Below are positions 26,524 through 34,194 of a DNA stretch of 64,000 nucleotides, piece by piece (position 1 is the stretch's first letter; the number at the start of each line of letters is the position of its first letter). Position numbers and translations under genes: made by a program. The stretch lies in the NCBI GenBank assembly GCA_963839955.1, contig CAWIXB010000001.1, forward strand, positions 682,001 to 746,000. The letters run 5' to 3'. The notes under the pieces were generated by a model. It saw only the letters and a list, made by a program, of their open reading frames with translations. It made no database searches and was not told where the DNA came from. This stretch comes from CAWIXB01 sp963839955 (GTDB lineage Bacteria > Actinomycetota > Actinomycetes > JACCUZ01).

Positions 26524-27723
26524 ATGCGTATCCAGGTCGCTGTGGTGGGCGCGGGGCCGGCCGGCCTGATGCTGGCCCACCTGCTTCACCTGCAGGGCAT
26601 CGACTCGGTCGTCGTCGAGATCCGCAGCCGCGAGCACGTCGAGGAGCGGGTGCGCGCCGGCGTGCTCGAGCAGCCCACGGTCGACCTGCTACACGAGGTG
26701 GGCCTCGGTGAGCGGCTGGGCCGTGAAGGGCTGGCGCACCACGGCACGACCTTGCGGTTTCGCCACCGTTCGCACCGCATCGACTTCACCGGCCTGACCG
26801 GCTCGGCGATCACGGTCTACGGCCAGCAGGAGGTGGTGAAGGACCTCATCGCGGCGCGGCTCGGAGCCGAGTTGCCGCTGCTGTTCGAGGTGTCCGACGT
26901 GGCCATCGAGGACGTGGACAGCGATCGCCCTCGCGTGCGCTTCGTCCACGACGGCGCCGAGCAGGTGCTCGAGGCAGACGTGGTCGCCGGGTGCGACGGC
27001 TTCCACGGTGTGTCCAGGTCGACGGTCCCGCCCGGCGTGCTCACGGCGTACGAGCGGGTCTATCCCTTCGCCTGGCTGGGCATTCTGGCCCGCACGCACC
27101 CCTCCTCGCACGAGCTCGTCTACGCCAACCACGAGAACGGCTTCGCCCTGCACAGCATGCGCTCGCCGACGGTGACCCGGCAGTACCTGCAGGTCGAGCC
27201 GGACGAAGACCTCGGTGCGTGGCCGGACGACCGCATCTGGGCCGAGCTGCGCCGCCGGCTGCACGACGACGACGGGTTCGACCTCGAGGAGGGTGAGATC
27301 ACCGAGAAGGGCGTCACGCCCATGCGCAGCTTCGTGGTCGAGCCGATGCAGGCTGGCCGCCTGTTCCTGGTCGGCGACTCGGCGCACATCGTTCCGCCGA
27401 CCGGCGCCAAAGGAATGAACCTCGCGATCGCCGACGCCGCCGTGCTCAGCCACGCGCTGGGTGCGTTCTACGCCGGCGCCGGCGACAAGCACCTCGCGGC
27501 GTACACGGCGACCTGCCTGCGCCGGGTGTGGCGGGCCGAGCACTTCTCGTGGTTCATGACCTCGATGCTGCACCGCGCGCCGGACCAGGACGAGTTCGAC
27601 CGGCAGCTGCAGCTCTCGCAGCTCGATTACGTGACGTCGTCAGAGGCGGCGGCGACATCTCTGGCCGAGAACTATGTCGGGCTGCCGCACGCCCGGCCGT
27701 GGTCGTACGGTCTCTTGCCATGA
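26524..27723 (+). CDS. pobA: 4-hydroxybenzoate 3-monooxygenase PobA
   Basis: PobA is an FAD-dependent hydroxylase converting 4-hydroxybenzoate to protocatechuate with NAD(P)H and oxygen. Of 399 residues, the dinucleotide motif GAGPAG is at 8-13, the DG motif is GCDGFHG, and the GD motif is GDSAHIVPPTGAKGMNLAIADA. The segment RIRAGVLEQ-like VRAGVLEQPTVDLL is typical of PobA. A TAGCCT box at 26512-26517 is 6 nt before the ATG, so the message is probably leaderless. Its stop overlaps the dapE start by four bases (ATGA). Confidence 0.92.
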   Translation: MRIQVAVVGAGPAGLMLAHLLHLQGIDSVVVEIRSREHVEERVRAGVLEQPTVDLLHEVGLGERLGREGLAHHGTTLRFRHRSHRIDFTGLTGSAITVYGQQEVVKDLIAARLGAELPLLFEVSDVAIEDVDSDRPRVRFVHDGAEQVLEADVVAGCDGFHGVSRSTVPPGVLTAYERVYPFAWLGILARTHPSSHELVYANHENGFALHSMRSPTVTRQYLQVEPDEDLGAWPDDRIWAELRRRLHDDDGFDLEEGEITEKGVTPMRSFVVEPMQAGRLFLVGDSAHIVPPTGAKGMNLAIADAAVLSHALGAFYAGAGDKHLAAYTATCLRRVWRAEHFSWFMTSMLHRAPDQDEFDRQLQLSQLDYVTSSEAAATSLAENYVGLPHARPWSYGLLP

Positions 27724-28783
27724 CCGAACTCGACCTCAGTGCCGACGCGGGTGTGCTGACCCAGGTGCTCTGCGACTTCGAGTCGGTGAGCGGCGACGAG
27801 GGTCCACTCGCCGATGCGATCGAGTCGGCCCTGCGGCCGTTCGGCCACCTCGATGTCGACCGTGACGGCGACACGGTGACAGCCCGCACGATGCTGGGGC
27901 GTGCCGAGCGTGTCGTGGTTGCCGGGCACATCGACACGGTGCCCGTCGCCGGCAACCTGCCGTGCCGTCTCGACGGCGACCGCCTCTACGGCTGCGGCAC
28001 CACCGACATGAAGAGCGGGGTTGCGGTCGCGCTGCGGTTGGCCGCGTCGATGCCTGAGCCAGCCCGCGACGTGACGTGGTTGTTCTACGACTGCGAGGAG
28101 GTCGAGGCGGTGCGCAACGGGCTCGGCCGGGTCGCGCGCAACCATCCGGACTGGCTGGCCGGTGACTTCGCCGTCCTCATGGAGCCGTCGGGCGCGACGG
28201 TCGAGGGCGGGTGTCGGGGTCCATGCGGGTGGACGTGACGATGCGGGGGAAGCGCGCGCACTCGGCCAGGGCATGGATGGGGGAGAACGCCGTACACGCC
28301 GTCGGAGCGGTGCTCGACCGGCTGCGCGCCTACGAGCCGGCGGAGGTCGAGATCGACGGGCTGGTCTACCGGGAGGGTGTCAACGCGGTCGGGATCCGCG
28401 GCGGCGTCGCCGGCAACGTCATCCCCGACGAGTGCACGGTCAGTGTCAACTACCGCTTCGCGCCCAGCCGGTCGGAGGCCGAGGCGGAGAGCGCGATGCG
28501 GGCGTTCTTCGACGGGTTCGAGACGGTGGTGTCGGACTCGGCGCCCGGAGCGCTGCCGGGTCTCTCGCACCCAGCAGCTGCTGCGTTCGTCGCCGCGATC
28601 GGCAAGGAGCCGCAGCCGAAGTTCGGCTGGACGGACGTCGCGCGCTTCTCGGCCCTCGGCGTACCCGCGGTGAACTACGGCCCCGGCAACCCGACGGTCG
28701 CGCACACCAAGGACGAGTACGTCGACCTGCCGCTTATACACGAGTGCGAGGACCGGATGCGCACCTGGCTGACATCGTCATGA
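27720..28783 (+). pseudogene. dapE: Succinyl-diaminopimelate desuccinylase DapE, single-base frameshift
   Basis: DapE hydrolyses N-succinyl-LL-DAP to LL-DAP and succinate. The first frame (from ATG 27720) has the M20 metal motifs GHIDTVP and GCGTTDMKSG, then DCEEVEA, but runs into a stop at 28236. The conserved protein continues in the next frame as SMRVDVTMRGKRAHSARAWMGENAVH through to the TGA at 28781. The family motif GCQGS/T needs one more base at about 28215-28216 (TGTCGGGG where TGTCAGGGG-like is expected). Both halves are otherwise well preserved and no degeneration is seen, so this is either recent or a sequencing error. It overlaps pobA before it and marR after it by ATGA. Confidence 0.85.
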
Positions 28784-29271
28784 GCCCCCGGTGGCTCGAC
28801 GCCGACGAGCAGGCCGCCTGGCGCGCCTTCCTGGCGGCGAGCCGGCTGCTCGACGACGCGCTCGACCGACAGCTGCAACGCGACGCGGGCATGCCGCACG
28901 GCTACTACATGATCCTGGCCATGCTCTCCGAGGCGCCCGGCCGCGCCCTGCGTATGAGCGACCTCGCGCAGATCACCAACTCCTCGCCGAGCCGGCTCTC
29001 GCACGCGGTCGCGCGCCTGGAGGAGGCCGGCTGGGTGCGGCGTGAGAAGCACGAGACTGACCGGCGGGGCAGCATCGCGGTGCTCACCGACGAGGGCATG
29101 AGCACGGTCGAGTCCGTCGCGCCGGGCCACGTCACCGCGGTGCGAGAGAGCCTCTTCGACGCCCTCTCTCCGGAGGAGGTGATGGCCTTGCGCTCGATCT
29201 GCGGGAAGGTCGTCGACCGGCTCGACCCCGGCCACCGGCATCCGGTCCCCGGCTGGACCCCCCAGCAATGA
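28780..29271 (+). CDS. MarR family transcriptional regulator
   Basis: This 163-residue protein has a MarR winged helix: MLSEAPGRALRMSDLAQITNSSPSRLSHAVARLEEAGWVRRE is the recognition region and the wing contains TDRRGSIAVLTDEG. Its ATG overlaps the dapE stop by four bases. Sitting at the end of a pobA-dapE-marR unit, it could control the aromatic genes upstream, but that is positional inference; no operator is identified. Confidence 0.87.
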   Translation: MSPRWLDADEQAAWRAFLAASRLLDDALDRQLQRDAGMPHGYYMILAMLSEAPGRALRMSDLAQITNSSPSRLSHAVARLEEAGWVRREKHETDRRGSIAVLTDEGMSTVESVAPGHVTAVRESLFDALSPEEVMALRSICGKVVDRLDPGHRHPVPGWTPQQ

Positions 29272-29349
29272 GCGCCGCCCCGCCTGGCGGGTCGCCCTCT
29301 TGCTGGCGTCGCCCGGGTCCTTCAGCCTTGGGCCCTCTAGCCTTGCGGC

Positions 29350-30249
29350 ATGACCGACCATCTGGCGGACGCCGCGAACGGTGAGGACGGCGTCCTCCGT
29401 GCTGCCGAGACGCCCCAGGACGACGTACCGCACGAGAAGCACAAAGGCCCGCTGACGCTGCGCCGCCGCCAGGTGGAGACCAGCACGACCGACCAGCACC
29501 TGCTGGACTCGCGAGGCCCGAGCGACTGGGTGCACACCGACCCCTGGCGTGTGCTGCGCATCCAGTCGGAGTTCGTGGAGGGCTTCGGCGCGCTCGCCGA
29601 GCTCGGCCGGGCGGTCAGCGTGTTCGGCTCGGCGCGGATACTGCGTGACGCACCGGAGTACGCCCTCGGCGTCGAGGTGGGCCGGCGACTGGCCGAGGCG
29701 GGGTACGCCGTGATCACCGGCGGCGGCCCGGGCGCCATGGAGGCCGCGAACCGCGGCGCGTGTGAGGCCGGTGGCGTCTCGGTCGGGCTCGGGATCGAGC
29801 TGCCGTTCGAGCAGGGCATGAACGAGTGGGTCGACATCGGTGTCGACTTCCGCTACTTCTTCGCCCGCAAGACGATGTTCGTCAAGTACGCCCAAGGCTT
29901 CGTCGTGCTGCCCGGCGGGTTCGGCACCATGGACGAGCTCTTCGAGGCGATGACGCTGGTGCAGACCCGCAAGGTCACGTCGTTCCCCGTCGTCCTGATG
30001 GGCACGGCCTACTGGTCGGGGTTGATCGAGTGGATTCGCTCCACGATGCTCGCGGAGGGGAAAGTGGCCGAGCGCGACCTCGACCTGCTCCACCTCACCG
30101 ACGATCCCGCTGAGGCAGTCCGCGTAGTGACCGGCGGCGACGCCGACTACCGCCGCCAGGCCGAGCAGGAGGCGGCGCAGTCCGCCGCCGCGGATCACCT
30201 CGAGGCCGACGCGAGCGGCGGACCCGCTGCCCGCCACCGCACCCGCTGA
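29350..30249 (+). CDS. LOG/TIGR00730 family Rossmann-fold protein
   Basis: This 299-residue protein belongs to the lysine-decarboxylase-like LOG family, whose studied members release free cytokinin bases from riboside monophosphates. Motifs: SVFGSARI, GGGPGAMEAANRGA and the diagnostic PGGFGTMDE. About 75 residues precede the domain, as in the actinobacterial form found beside dapE. The physiological substrate in non-plant bacteria is unsettled. A TAGCCT box at 29338-29343 is 6 nt before the ATG, suggesting a leaderless message. Confidence 0.88.
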   Translation: MTDHLADAANGEDGVLRAAETPQDDVPHEKHKGPLTLRRRQVETSTTDQHLLDSRGPSDWVHTDPWRVLRIQSEFVEGFGALAELGRAVSVFGSARILRDAPEYALGVEVGRRLAEAGYAVITGGGPGAMEAANRGACEAGGVSVGLGIELPFEQGMNEWVDIGVDFRYFFARKTMFVKYAQGFVVLPGGFGTMDELFEAMTLVQTRKVTSFPVVLMGTAYWSGLIEWIRSTMLAEGKVAERDLDLLHLTDDPAEAVRVVTGGDADYRRQAEQEAAQSAAADHLEADASGGPAARHRTR

Positions 30250-30323
30250 GGCGACGCTCCAGGCGTCTGCGACGTCATGCACCATCACGATTGGCGCATC
30301 CACACCCACGACGGCGCCCCCTC

Positions 30324-30401
30324 CTGCACAACTGCATGATCACCGGCGGTGTTTGTGCAGGTCAGACGGCTGTATCTGCACAACTGCATGATCACCGACG
30401 G
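30324..30401. repeat. Pair of 26-bp direct repeats with hairpin
   Basis: The 249-bp gap after the LOG gene contains two copies of a 26-bp sequence (30324-30349 and 30376-30401) that differ at one base and begin CTGCACAACTGCATGATC. The first copy also pairs with TTGTGCAG at 30353-30360 to make an 8-bp hairpin, with a smaller CACC/GGTG stem inside. The look is that of a REP-type intergenic repeat rather than part of a gene. The rest of the gap is promoter and operator for the next gene. Confidence 0.6.
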
Positions 30402-30433
30402 ACGTTGGGGGGGCGGGGTGGGTGTGGCAGGCG

Positions 30434-30470
30434 CTTGCCAAGGGGTGTTTGCAAATAAATGCTTGCAAAG
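30434..30470. promoter_or_regulatory. Triple operator with exact 14-bp period
   Basis: Three related near-palindromes, CTTGCCAAG (30434), TTTGCAAAT (30448) and CTTGCAAAG (30462), begin exactly 14 bp apart and stand out as AT-rich in a GC-rich setting. The last overlaps the promoter -35 of the ArsR-like gene. The arrangement suggests autoregulatory binding by that regulator; the regulator's identity as the binder is inferred. Confidence 0.6.
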
Positions 30471-30492
30471 AAGCCTTGGGATGACCTAGGTT
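30463..30492 (+). promoter_or_regulatory. Promoter of the ArsR-like/MFS operon
   Basis: A TTGCAA -35 at 30463-30468 and a TAGGTT -10 at 30487-30492 are separated by 18 bp. The expected transcription start coincides with the GTG at 30499, predicting a leaderless message. The -35 lies inside the third operator repeat, so bound regulator would block polymerase. Confidence 0.6.
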
Positions 30493-30498
30493 GGGTCC

Positions 30499-31239
30499 GT
30501 GGCCAAGAGATCTCCGTCCAAGTCGCCTGCCGGCAAGTCAGCGGCCGCGAAGTCGCCTGCTGGCAAGTCGGCCGCCGACAAGGCCGCCGCGGGCAAGTCA
30601 GCTGCCGGCAAGTCGGCTGCGGGCACGTCAGGCGCCGGCAAGTCAGCTGCCGCGGGCGTCGACGAGCAGGTCCGTCTCGATGCCCACAACCTGCGCGGGC
30701 TGGCCCACCCGGTGCGCGTGCGCATGCTGGGCCTCCTGCGCCTCGAAGGGCCCTCCACGGCCACCCGCCTCGGCGAGCGGCTCGGGCTCTCCAGTGCCGC
30801 GACGAGCTACCACCTTCGCCAGCTGGCCGACTACGGCTTCATCGTCGACGACCCCGAGGCCGAGCGCTCACACGGCCGTGAGCGGTGGTGGCGTTCCAAG
30901 GCACGCAGCACCATCCTCGACCACACGCCGACCGACCCGGACGCGGCGCTGGCCGCGCAGGAGTACATGCGCGCGATCGCCGCACACGCCGCCGAGTCCG
31001 TCGCGGCGTGGCTGGACGAGGTCGAGACCGCGCCGGAGGAGTGGCGCAACGCGTCGAACCTCAGTGACACGCTGCTGCGACTCACCCCGGACGAGGCCAA
31101 GGAACTGGCCCGGCGCCTCGACGAGGTCGTGTCCTCCATGCGGCGCCACGAGCCGGGCAAGCGGGGCCCGCGCGGCTCGGAGCTGGTGCGGATGCAGTTC
31201 CAGGTCGTGCCACGGCTGAGCAAGGGAGGCAGCCGATGA
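30499..31239 (+). CDS. ArsR-type winged-helix regulator with Lys/Ala-rich N-terminal tail
   Basis: This 246-residue regulator has a winged-helix domain at about residues 60-135 (LAHPVRVRMLGLLRLEGPSTATRLGERLG then SSAATSYHLRQL), of the HTH_20 type common beside MFS genes. The first 54 residues are unusual: repeated AGKSAA/AAKSP units, with Lys every 5-6 residues, reminiscent of histone H1-like tails. The C-terminal part (DHTPTDPDAALAAQEYMRAI onward) is helical and probably binds ligand or dimerises. Start GTG 30499 fits a leaderless transcript. The MFS gene begins in the stop codon, so they are coupled. Confidence 0.85.
   Translation: MAKRSPSKSPAGKSAAAKSPAGKSAADKAAAGKSAAGKSAAGTSGAGKSAAAGVDEQVRLDAHNLRGLAHPVRVRMLGLLRLEGPSTATRLGERLGLSSAATSYHLRQLADYGFIVDDPEAERSHGRERWWRSKARSTILDHTPTDPDAALAAQEYMRAIAAHAAESVAAWLDEVETAPEEWRNASNLSDTLLRLTPDEAKELARRLDEVVSSMRRHEPGKRGPRGSELVRMQFQVVPRLSKGGSR
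30520..30660 (+). repeat. Coding repeat array for the AGKSAA tail
   Basis: This segment inside the regulator gene consists of about eight degenerate 15-18-bp units of the form GGCAAGTCAGCTGCC. It encodes the Lys/Ala/Ser-rich tail. Unit number would be prone to slippage, so length may vary among strains. Confidence 0.6.
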
Positions 31240-32519
31240 CCGCCATACCGCCCGGCACGTCGTCGACGGCGCCGGTTGCGTCACCCGGGCGCACGCGTCG
31301 GGGCAGCGCGTTCGTGTGGCTGCTCGTTGCGCAGACCGTCTCGATCTGCGGCACCCGCATGTCGATGGTGGCGTTGCCGTGGTTCGTCCTCGTGACGACC
31401 GGCAGTGCACTGCGCACCGGCGTCGTGGCGTTCGCGGAGATGCTGCCGTACGTCGTCGTGTCGGTTGCGGCGTCCCCGCTGACCGACCGGTTCGGGCCGC
31501 GGCGCACCAGCATCGTCTGTGACATCGGGAGCGCGCTAGCTGTCGGCGCGATCCCGTTGCTGCACATGGCCGGCGCGCTCAACTTCGGCGGACTGCTCGG
31601 CCTGGTCGTCGTCGCAGGTGCCCTGCGCGGCCCCGGCGACAACGCCAAGCACGTGCTGCTGCCGTCGGTCGCCGAGTCCGCGGGCGTGCCGCTGGAGCGG
31701 GCGACAGCGTTGTACGACGGGGTCAATCGCGTCGCCGGACTCGTAGGGGCGCCGCTCGCAGGCGTGCTCATCGGTGTGTTCGGTGCGGCCGACGTACTGC
31801 TCATCGACGCGGCCACCTTCCTCGTGGCGGCCGCACTTATCGCGGCGGGCGTGACCGGTCTGACGGTGGTCGCGGACAACGAGGAGGAGGACGGCGCGAG
31901 CTACCGCGAGCGGATCGCCAACGGGATGCGCTTCCTGCGCAACGACCGGCTGCTGTTCGCGATCGGCTGGATGCTGATGTTCACCAACCTGCTCGACGCG
32001 GCCTTCTCCGGTGTGCTGCTGCCGGTGTGGTCGCGCGACAATGGCCACGGGGCCATGGGAGTCGGGCTGGTGCAGGGTGCGTTCGGCGTCGGCGCCACGG
32101 TCGGCGCGCTGACCATGGTGGTGATCGCGCTGCGTCTCCCGCGACGGGCGACGTTCCTGGTGTGCTTCCTGGTCGCCGGCGCGCCGCGTTTCATCGCCAT
32201 GGCCATGGACTCGTCACTGCCTGCCCTGATGGTGCTCAGCGTCGTCGGCGGCCTCGCCGCGGGTACGCTCAACCCGATCCTGAGCGCCGTCGAGATGGAG
32301 CGCATCCCGGAAGGGAAGCGCGCCCGGGTGCTGTCTGCGATGACCGCGCTCGCCTGGGGTGGCATCCCGCTCGGTGGCCTCGTCGCAGGCTGGCTGGTGC
32401 CTGCCCTCGGCATCACCGGCGCGCTCTACGTGTGCGGTGGCGCCTACCTCGTCGCGACGCTGGTGCCCCTTGGCCGCACCTGGAAGGCCATGGACCGCCA
32501 GCGCGGCCCCCCTGTCTAG
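31236..32519 (+). CDS. MFS transporter
   Basis: This 427-residue major facilitator protein has about twelve membrane helices, with the loop-2/3 motif ASPLTDRFGPRRTSIVCDI and a central cytoplasmic loop near DNEEEDGASYRERIANGMRFLR. It resembles the MFS_3 (enterobactin exporter-like/multidrug) group. Coupled by ATGA overlap to the ArsR-type regulator, it is likely an exporter controlled by that repressor. Its stop overlaps the convergent folP stop by four bases. Confidence 0.87.
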   Translation: MTAIPPGTSSTAPVASPGRTRRGSAFVWLLVAQTVSICGTRMSMVALPWFVLVTTGSALRTGVVAFAEMLPYVVVSVAASPLTDRFGPRRTSIVCDIGSALAVGAIPLLHMAGALNFGGLLGLVVVAGALRGPGDNAKHVLLPSVAESAGVPLERATALYDGVNRVAGLVGAPLAGVLIGVFGAADVLLIDAATFLVAAALIAAGVTGLTVVADNEEEDGASYRERIANGMRFLRNDRLLFAIGWMLMFTNLLDAAFSGVLLPVWSRDNGHGAMGVGLVQGAFGVGATVGALTMVVIALRLPRRATFLVCFLVAGAPRFIAMAMDSSLPALMVLSVVGGLAAGTLNPILSAVEMERIPEGKRARVLSAMTALAWGGIPLGGLVAGWLVPALGITGALYVCGGAYLVATLVPLGRTWKAMDRQRGPPV

Positions 32520-33400
32520 GCGAGCGCCCGGCGCGAGACGGCCGGCGGCTTGGTGCCGCGCACGGCCGCGACGGTGTCGAGAACCCGGCACGTCGCGGCC
32601 ACCTCGTGGGCGCGGAACACCCGCGCGCCCTGCCAGGCGCACAGCGCAGTCGCGGCAAGCGTTGCCTCCAGGCGACCGGTCTTGTCGACGTCGAAGAGCT
32701 CACCGAGGAACTTCTTGTTCGACACCGCCAGCAAGACCGGCCAGCCGGTCGCGACGAGCTCGTCGAGGCGGCGAGTGATCTCGAACGAGTGGTAGGTGTT
32801 CTTGCCGAAGTCGTGGGCGGGGTCGACGAGCACGGCGTCACGACGTACGCCGGCGGCGATCGCGCGGTCCGCGAGCGTGGTCACCGTCGCCACGACGTCG
32901 GCCACCACGTCGTCGTACGACGCGCGGTGCGGGTCGGTGCGCGGCGGCAGACCGCCTGCGTGGCTGCAGACGAGGCCGGCGCCGAACTCCGCGGCCACGT
33001 CGGCGAGGCCCGGATCGTGACCCTGCCACGGGTCGTTGAGCAGGTCGGCACCGGCTGCGCACACCGCGCGCCCGACCTCGGCCCGCCAGGTGTCGACGCT
33101 GATGACCAGGTCCGGGTGGCGGGCGCGCACGGCGGCGACGAAGCCGGCGGTGCGATCGATCTCCTCGCCGACGCTGACGACTTCGCCCGGTCCCGCCTTG
33201 ACGCCGCCGATGTCGACGATCGCCGCGCCCTCCTCGACCGCACGGTCGACAGCCGCCATCGCGGCGCCGTCCTCGACGTAGGCACCGGTGTCGTAGAACG
33301 AGTCGGGCGTGCGGTTCACGATGCCCATCACGACCAGCTCGTCCGGGCCGAACTCGCGGGTACCGAGGCGGAGCGTGCTCGGCGCGGTCTCGCTGGTCAC
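32516..33400 (-). CDS. folP: Dihydropteroate synthase family protein, FolP2-like
   Basis: This 294-residue protein has the DHPS TIM-barrel, with DIGGVKAGPGE, SVDTWRAEVGRAVCAAGADLLNDPW and DPAHDFGKNTYHSFEI. The N-terminal loop reads VMGIVNRTPDSFYDTG rather than the canonical NVTPDSFSDGG, matching mycobacterial FolP2 (Rv1207), which sits in the same neighbourhood. Mycobacterial FolP2 is reported to lack detectable DHPS activity, so folate synthesis should not be assumed. GTG at 33400 has AGGAGG 5 nt upstream. Confidence 0.85.
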   Translation of the reverse strand: MTSETAPSTLRLGTREFGPDELVVMGIVNRTPDSFYDTGAYVEDGAAMAAVDRAVEEGAAIVDIGGVKAGPGEVVSVGEEIDRTAGFVAAVRARHPDLVISVDTWRAEVGRAVCAAGADLLNDPWQGHDPGLADVAAEFGAGLVCSHAGGLPPRTDPHRASYDDVVADVVATVTTLADRAIAAGVRRDAVLVDPAHDFGKNTYHSFEITRRLDELVATGWPVLLAVSNKKFLGELFDVDKTGRLEATLAATALCAWQGARVFRAHEVAATCRVLDTVAAVRGTKPPAVSRRALA

Positions 33401-33448
33401 GGGGTCCTCCTGTCGTGCGCGGCGGCGGGCGCGTGGCACGATCCTCTC

Positions 33449-33757
33449 GTGTCGATCCTCATCCTTCTCGTGGCGCTCGCCGTCGTCGGAGTGACCGCGG
33501 TCGTCGCGGTCGGGCGCGGCGACGGCCTGTCGGACCCCGAGCCCGACCGGGCGCCCTACGGCACGCTGCCGCCCGGCGACGTCGACCGGGCCGCGCTCGA
33601 CCGGCTGCGCTTCTCGCTGGGGTTCCGGGGCTACCGCATGGACGAGGTCGACGCCGTGCTCGACCGGGTCGCCGCCGAGCTGGACGCCAAGAACGAACGC
33701 ATCGCCGAGCTCGAGGCCCACGCGCGCCAGAAGCCCGGCGCCGGCCAGAGCGGCTGA
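33449..33757 (+). CDS. Small membrane protein with DivIVA domain
   Basis: This 102-residue protein has an N-terminal membrane helix (about residues 2-22) and a DivIVA-type segment, LRFSLGFRGYRMDEVDAVLDRVAAELDAKNERIAELEA, giving a short coiled coil. DivIVA (Wag31) proteins mark cell poles and guide growth; the small versions beside folP in actinobacteria have no proven role. GTG 33449 is chosen. It is divergent from folP by 48 bp and two bases upstream of the SRPBCC gene. Confidence 0.82.
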   Translation: MSILILLVALAVVGVTAVVAVGRGDGLSDPEPDRAPYGTLPPGDVDRAALDRLRFSLGFRGYRMDEVDAVLDRVAAELDAKNERIAELEAHARQKPGAGQSG

Positions 33758-33759
33758 CG

Positions 33760-34194
33760 GTGGCCGAGCTCGTCGTCACCGTGGACATCGATGCCCCGGC
33801 CACTGCGGTGTGGGATGCGTTGACCGACTGGGACGCGCACGACCGCTGGATGCTGTTCACCCGGGCGCGCGGCGGACACGCCGTCGGTGAGTCGATCGAG
33901 GCGTTCACCGGTCTCGGCCGGGTCGGCTTCACCGACACCATGCGGATCACCGTCTGGGAGCCGCCCCAGCGCGCCGTCGTCCGCCACACCGGCCGTCTCG
34001 TGCGCGGCTCCGGCGCGTTCGAGGTGGTGTCGCTGCCCGGCGACCGGGCGCGCGTCGTCTGGTCCGAGTGGATCCAGCTGCCCCTTGGTGCCCTCGGCCG
34101 GCTCGGTTGGCCGTTCGTCCGTCCGCTGGCCCGGCTCGCGCTCGCCTTCTCGTTGCGCCGGCTGGGCACCTACCTGCGCGCAACCCGGGCGTGA
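33760..34194 (+). CDS. SRPBCC family protein
   Basis: This 144-residue protein has the START/SRPBCC lipid- or ligand-binding fold, opening VTVDIDAPATAVWDALTDWDAHDRWM and closing with a C-terminal helix. The ligand is unknown. The GTG at 33760 lies 2 nt after the DivIVA-domain gene, and its TGA overlaps the GTG of tag (GTGA), so the three genes form one operon. Confidence 0.82.
   Translation: MAELVVTVDIDAPATAVWDALTDWDAHDRWMLFTRARGGHAVGESIEAFTGLGRVGFTDTMRITVWEPPQRAVVRHTGRLVRGSGAFEVVSLPGDRARVVWSEWIQLPLGALGRLGWPFVRPLARLALAFSLRRLGTYLRATRA

Noticed and set aside
28725..28750. CTTATACAC near the dapE end, which resembles the Tn5/Nextera mosaic end and translates as YKRQ on the other strand
   Set aside because: Only about 14 of 19 mosaic-end bases match, and the dapE reading frame and conserved C-terminus pass through it intact, so it is not adapter contamination.
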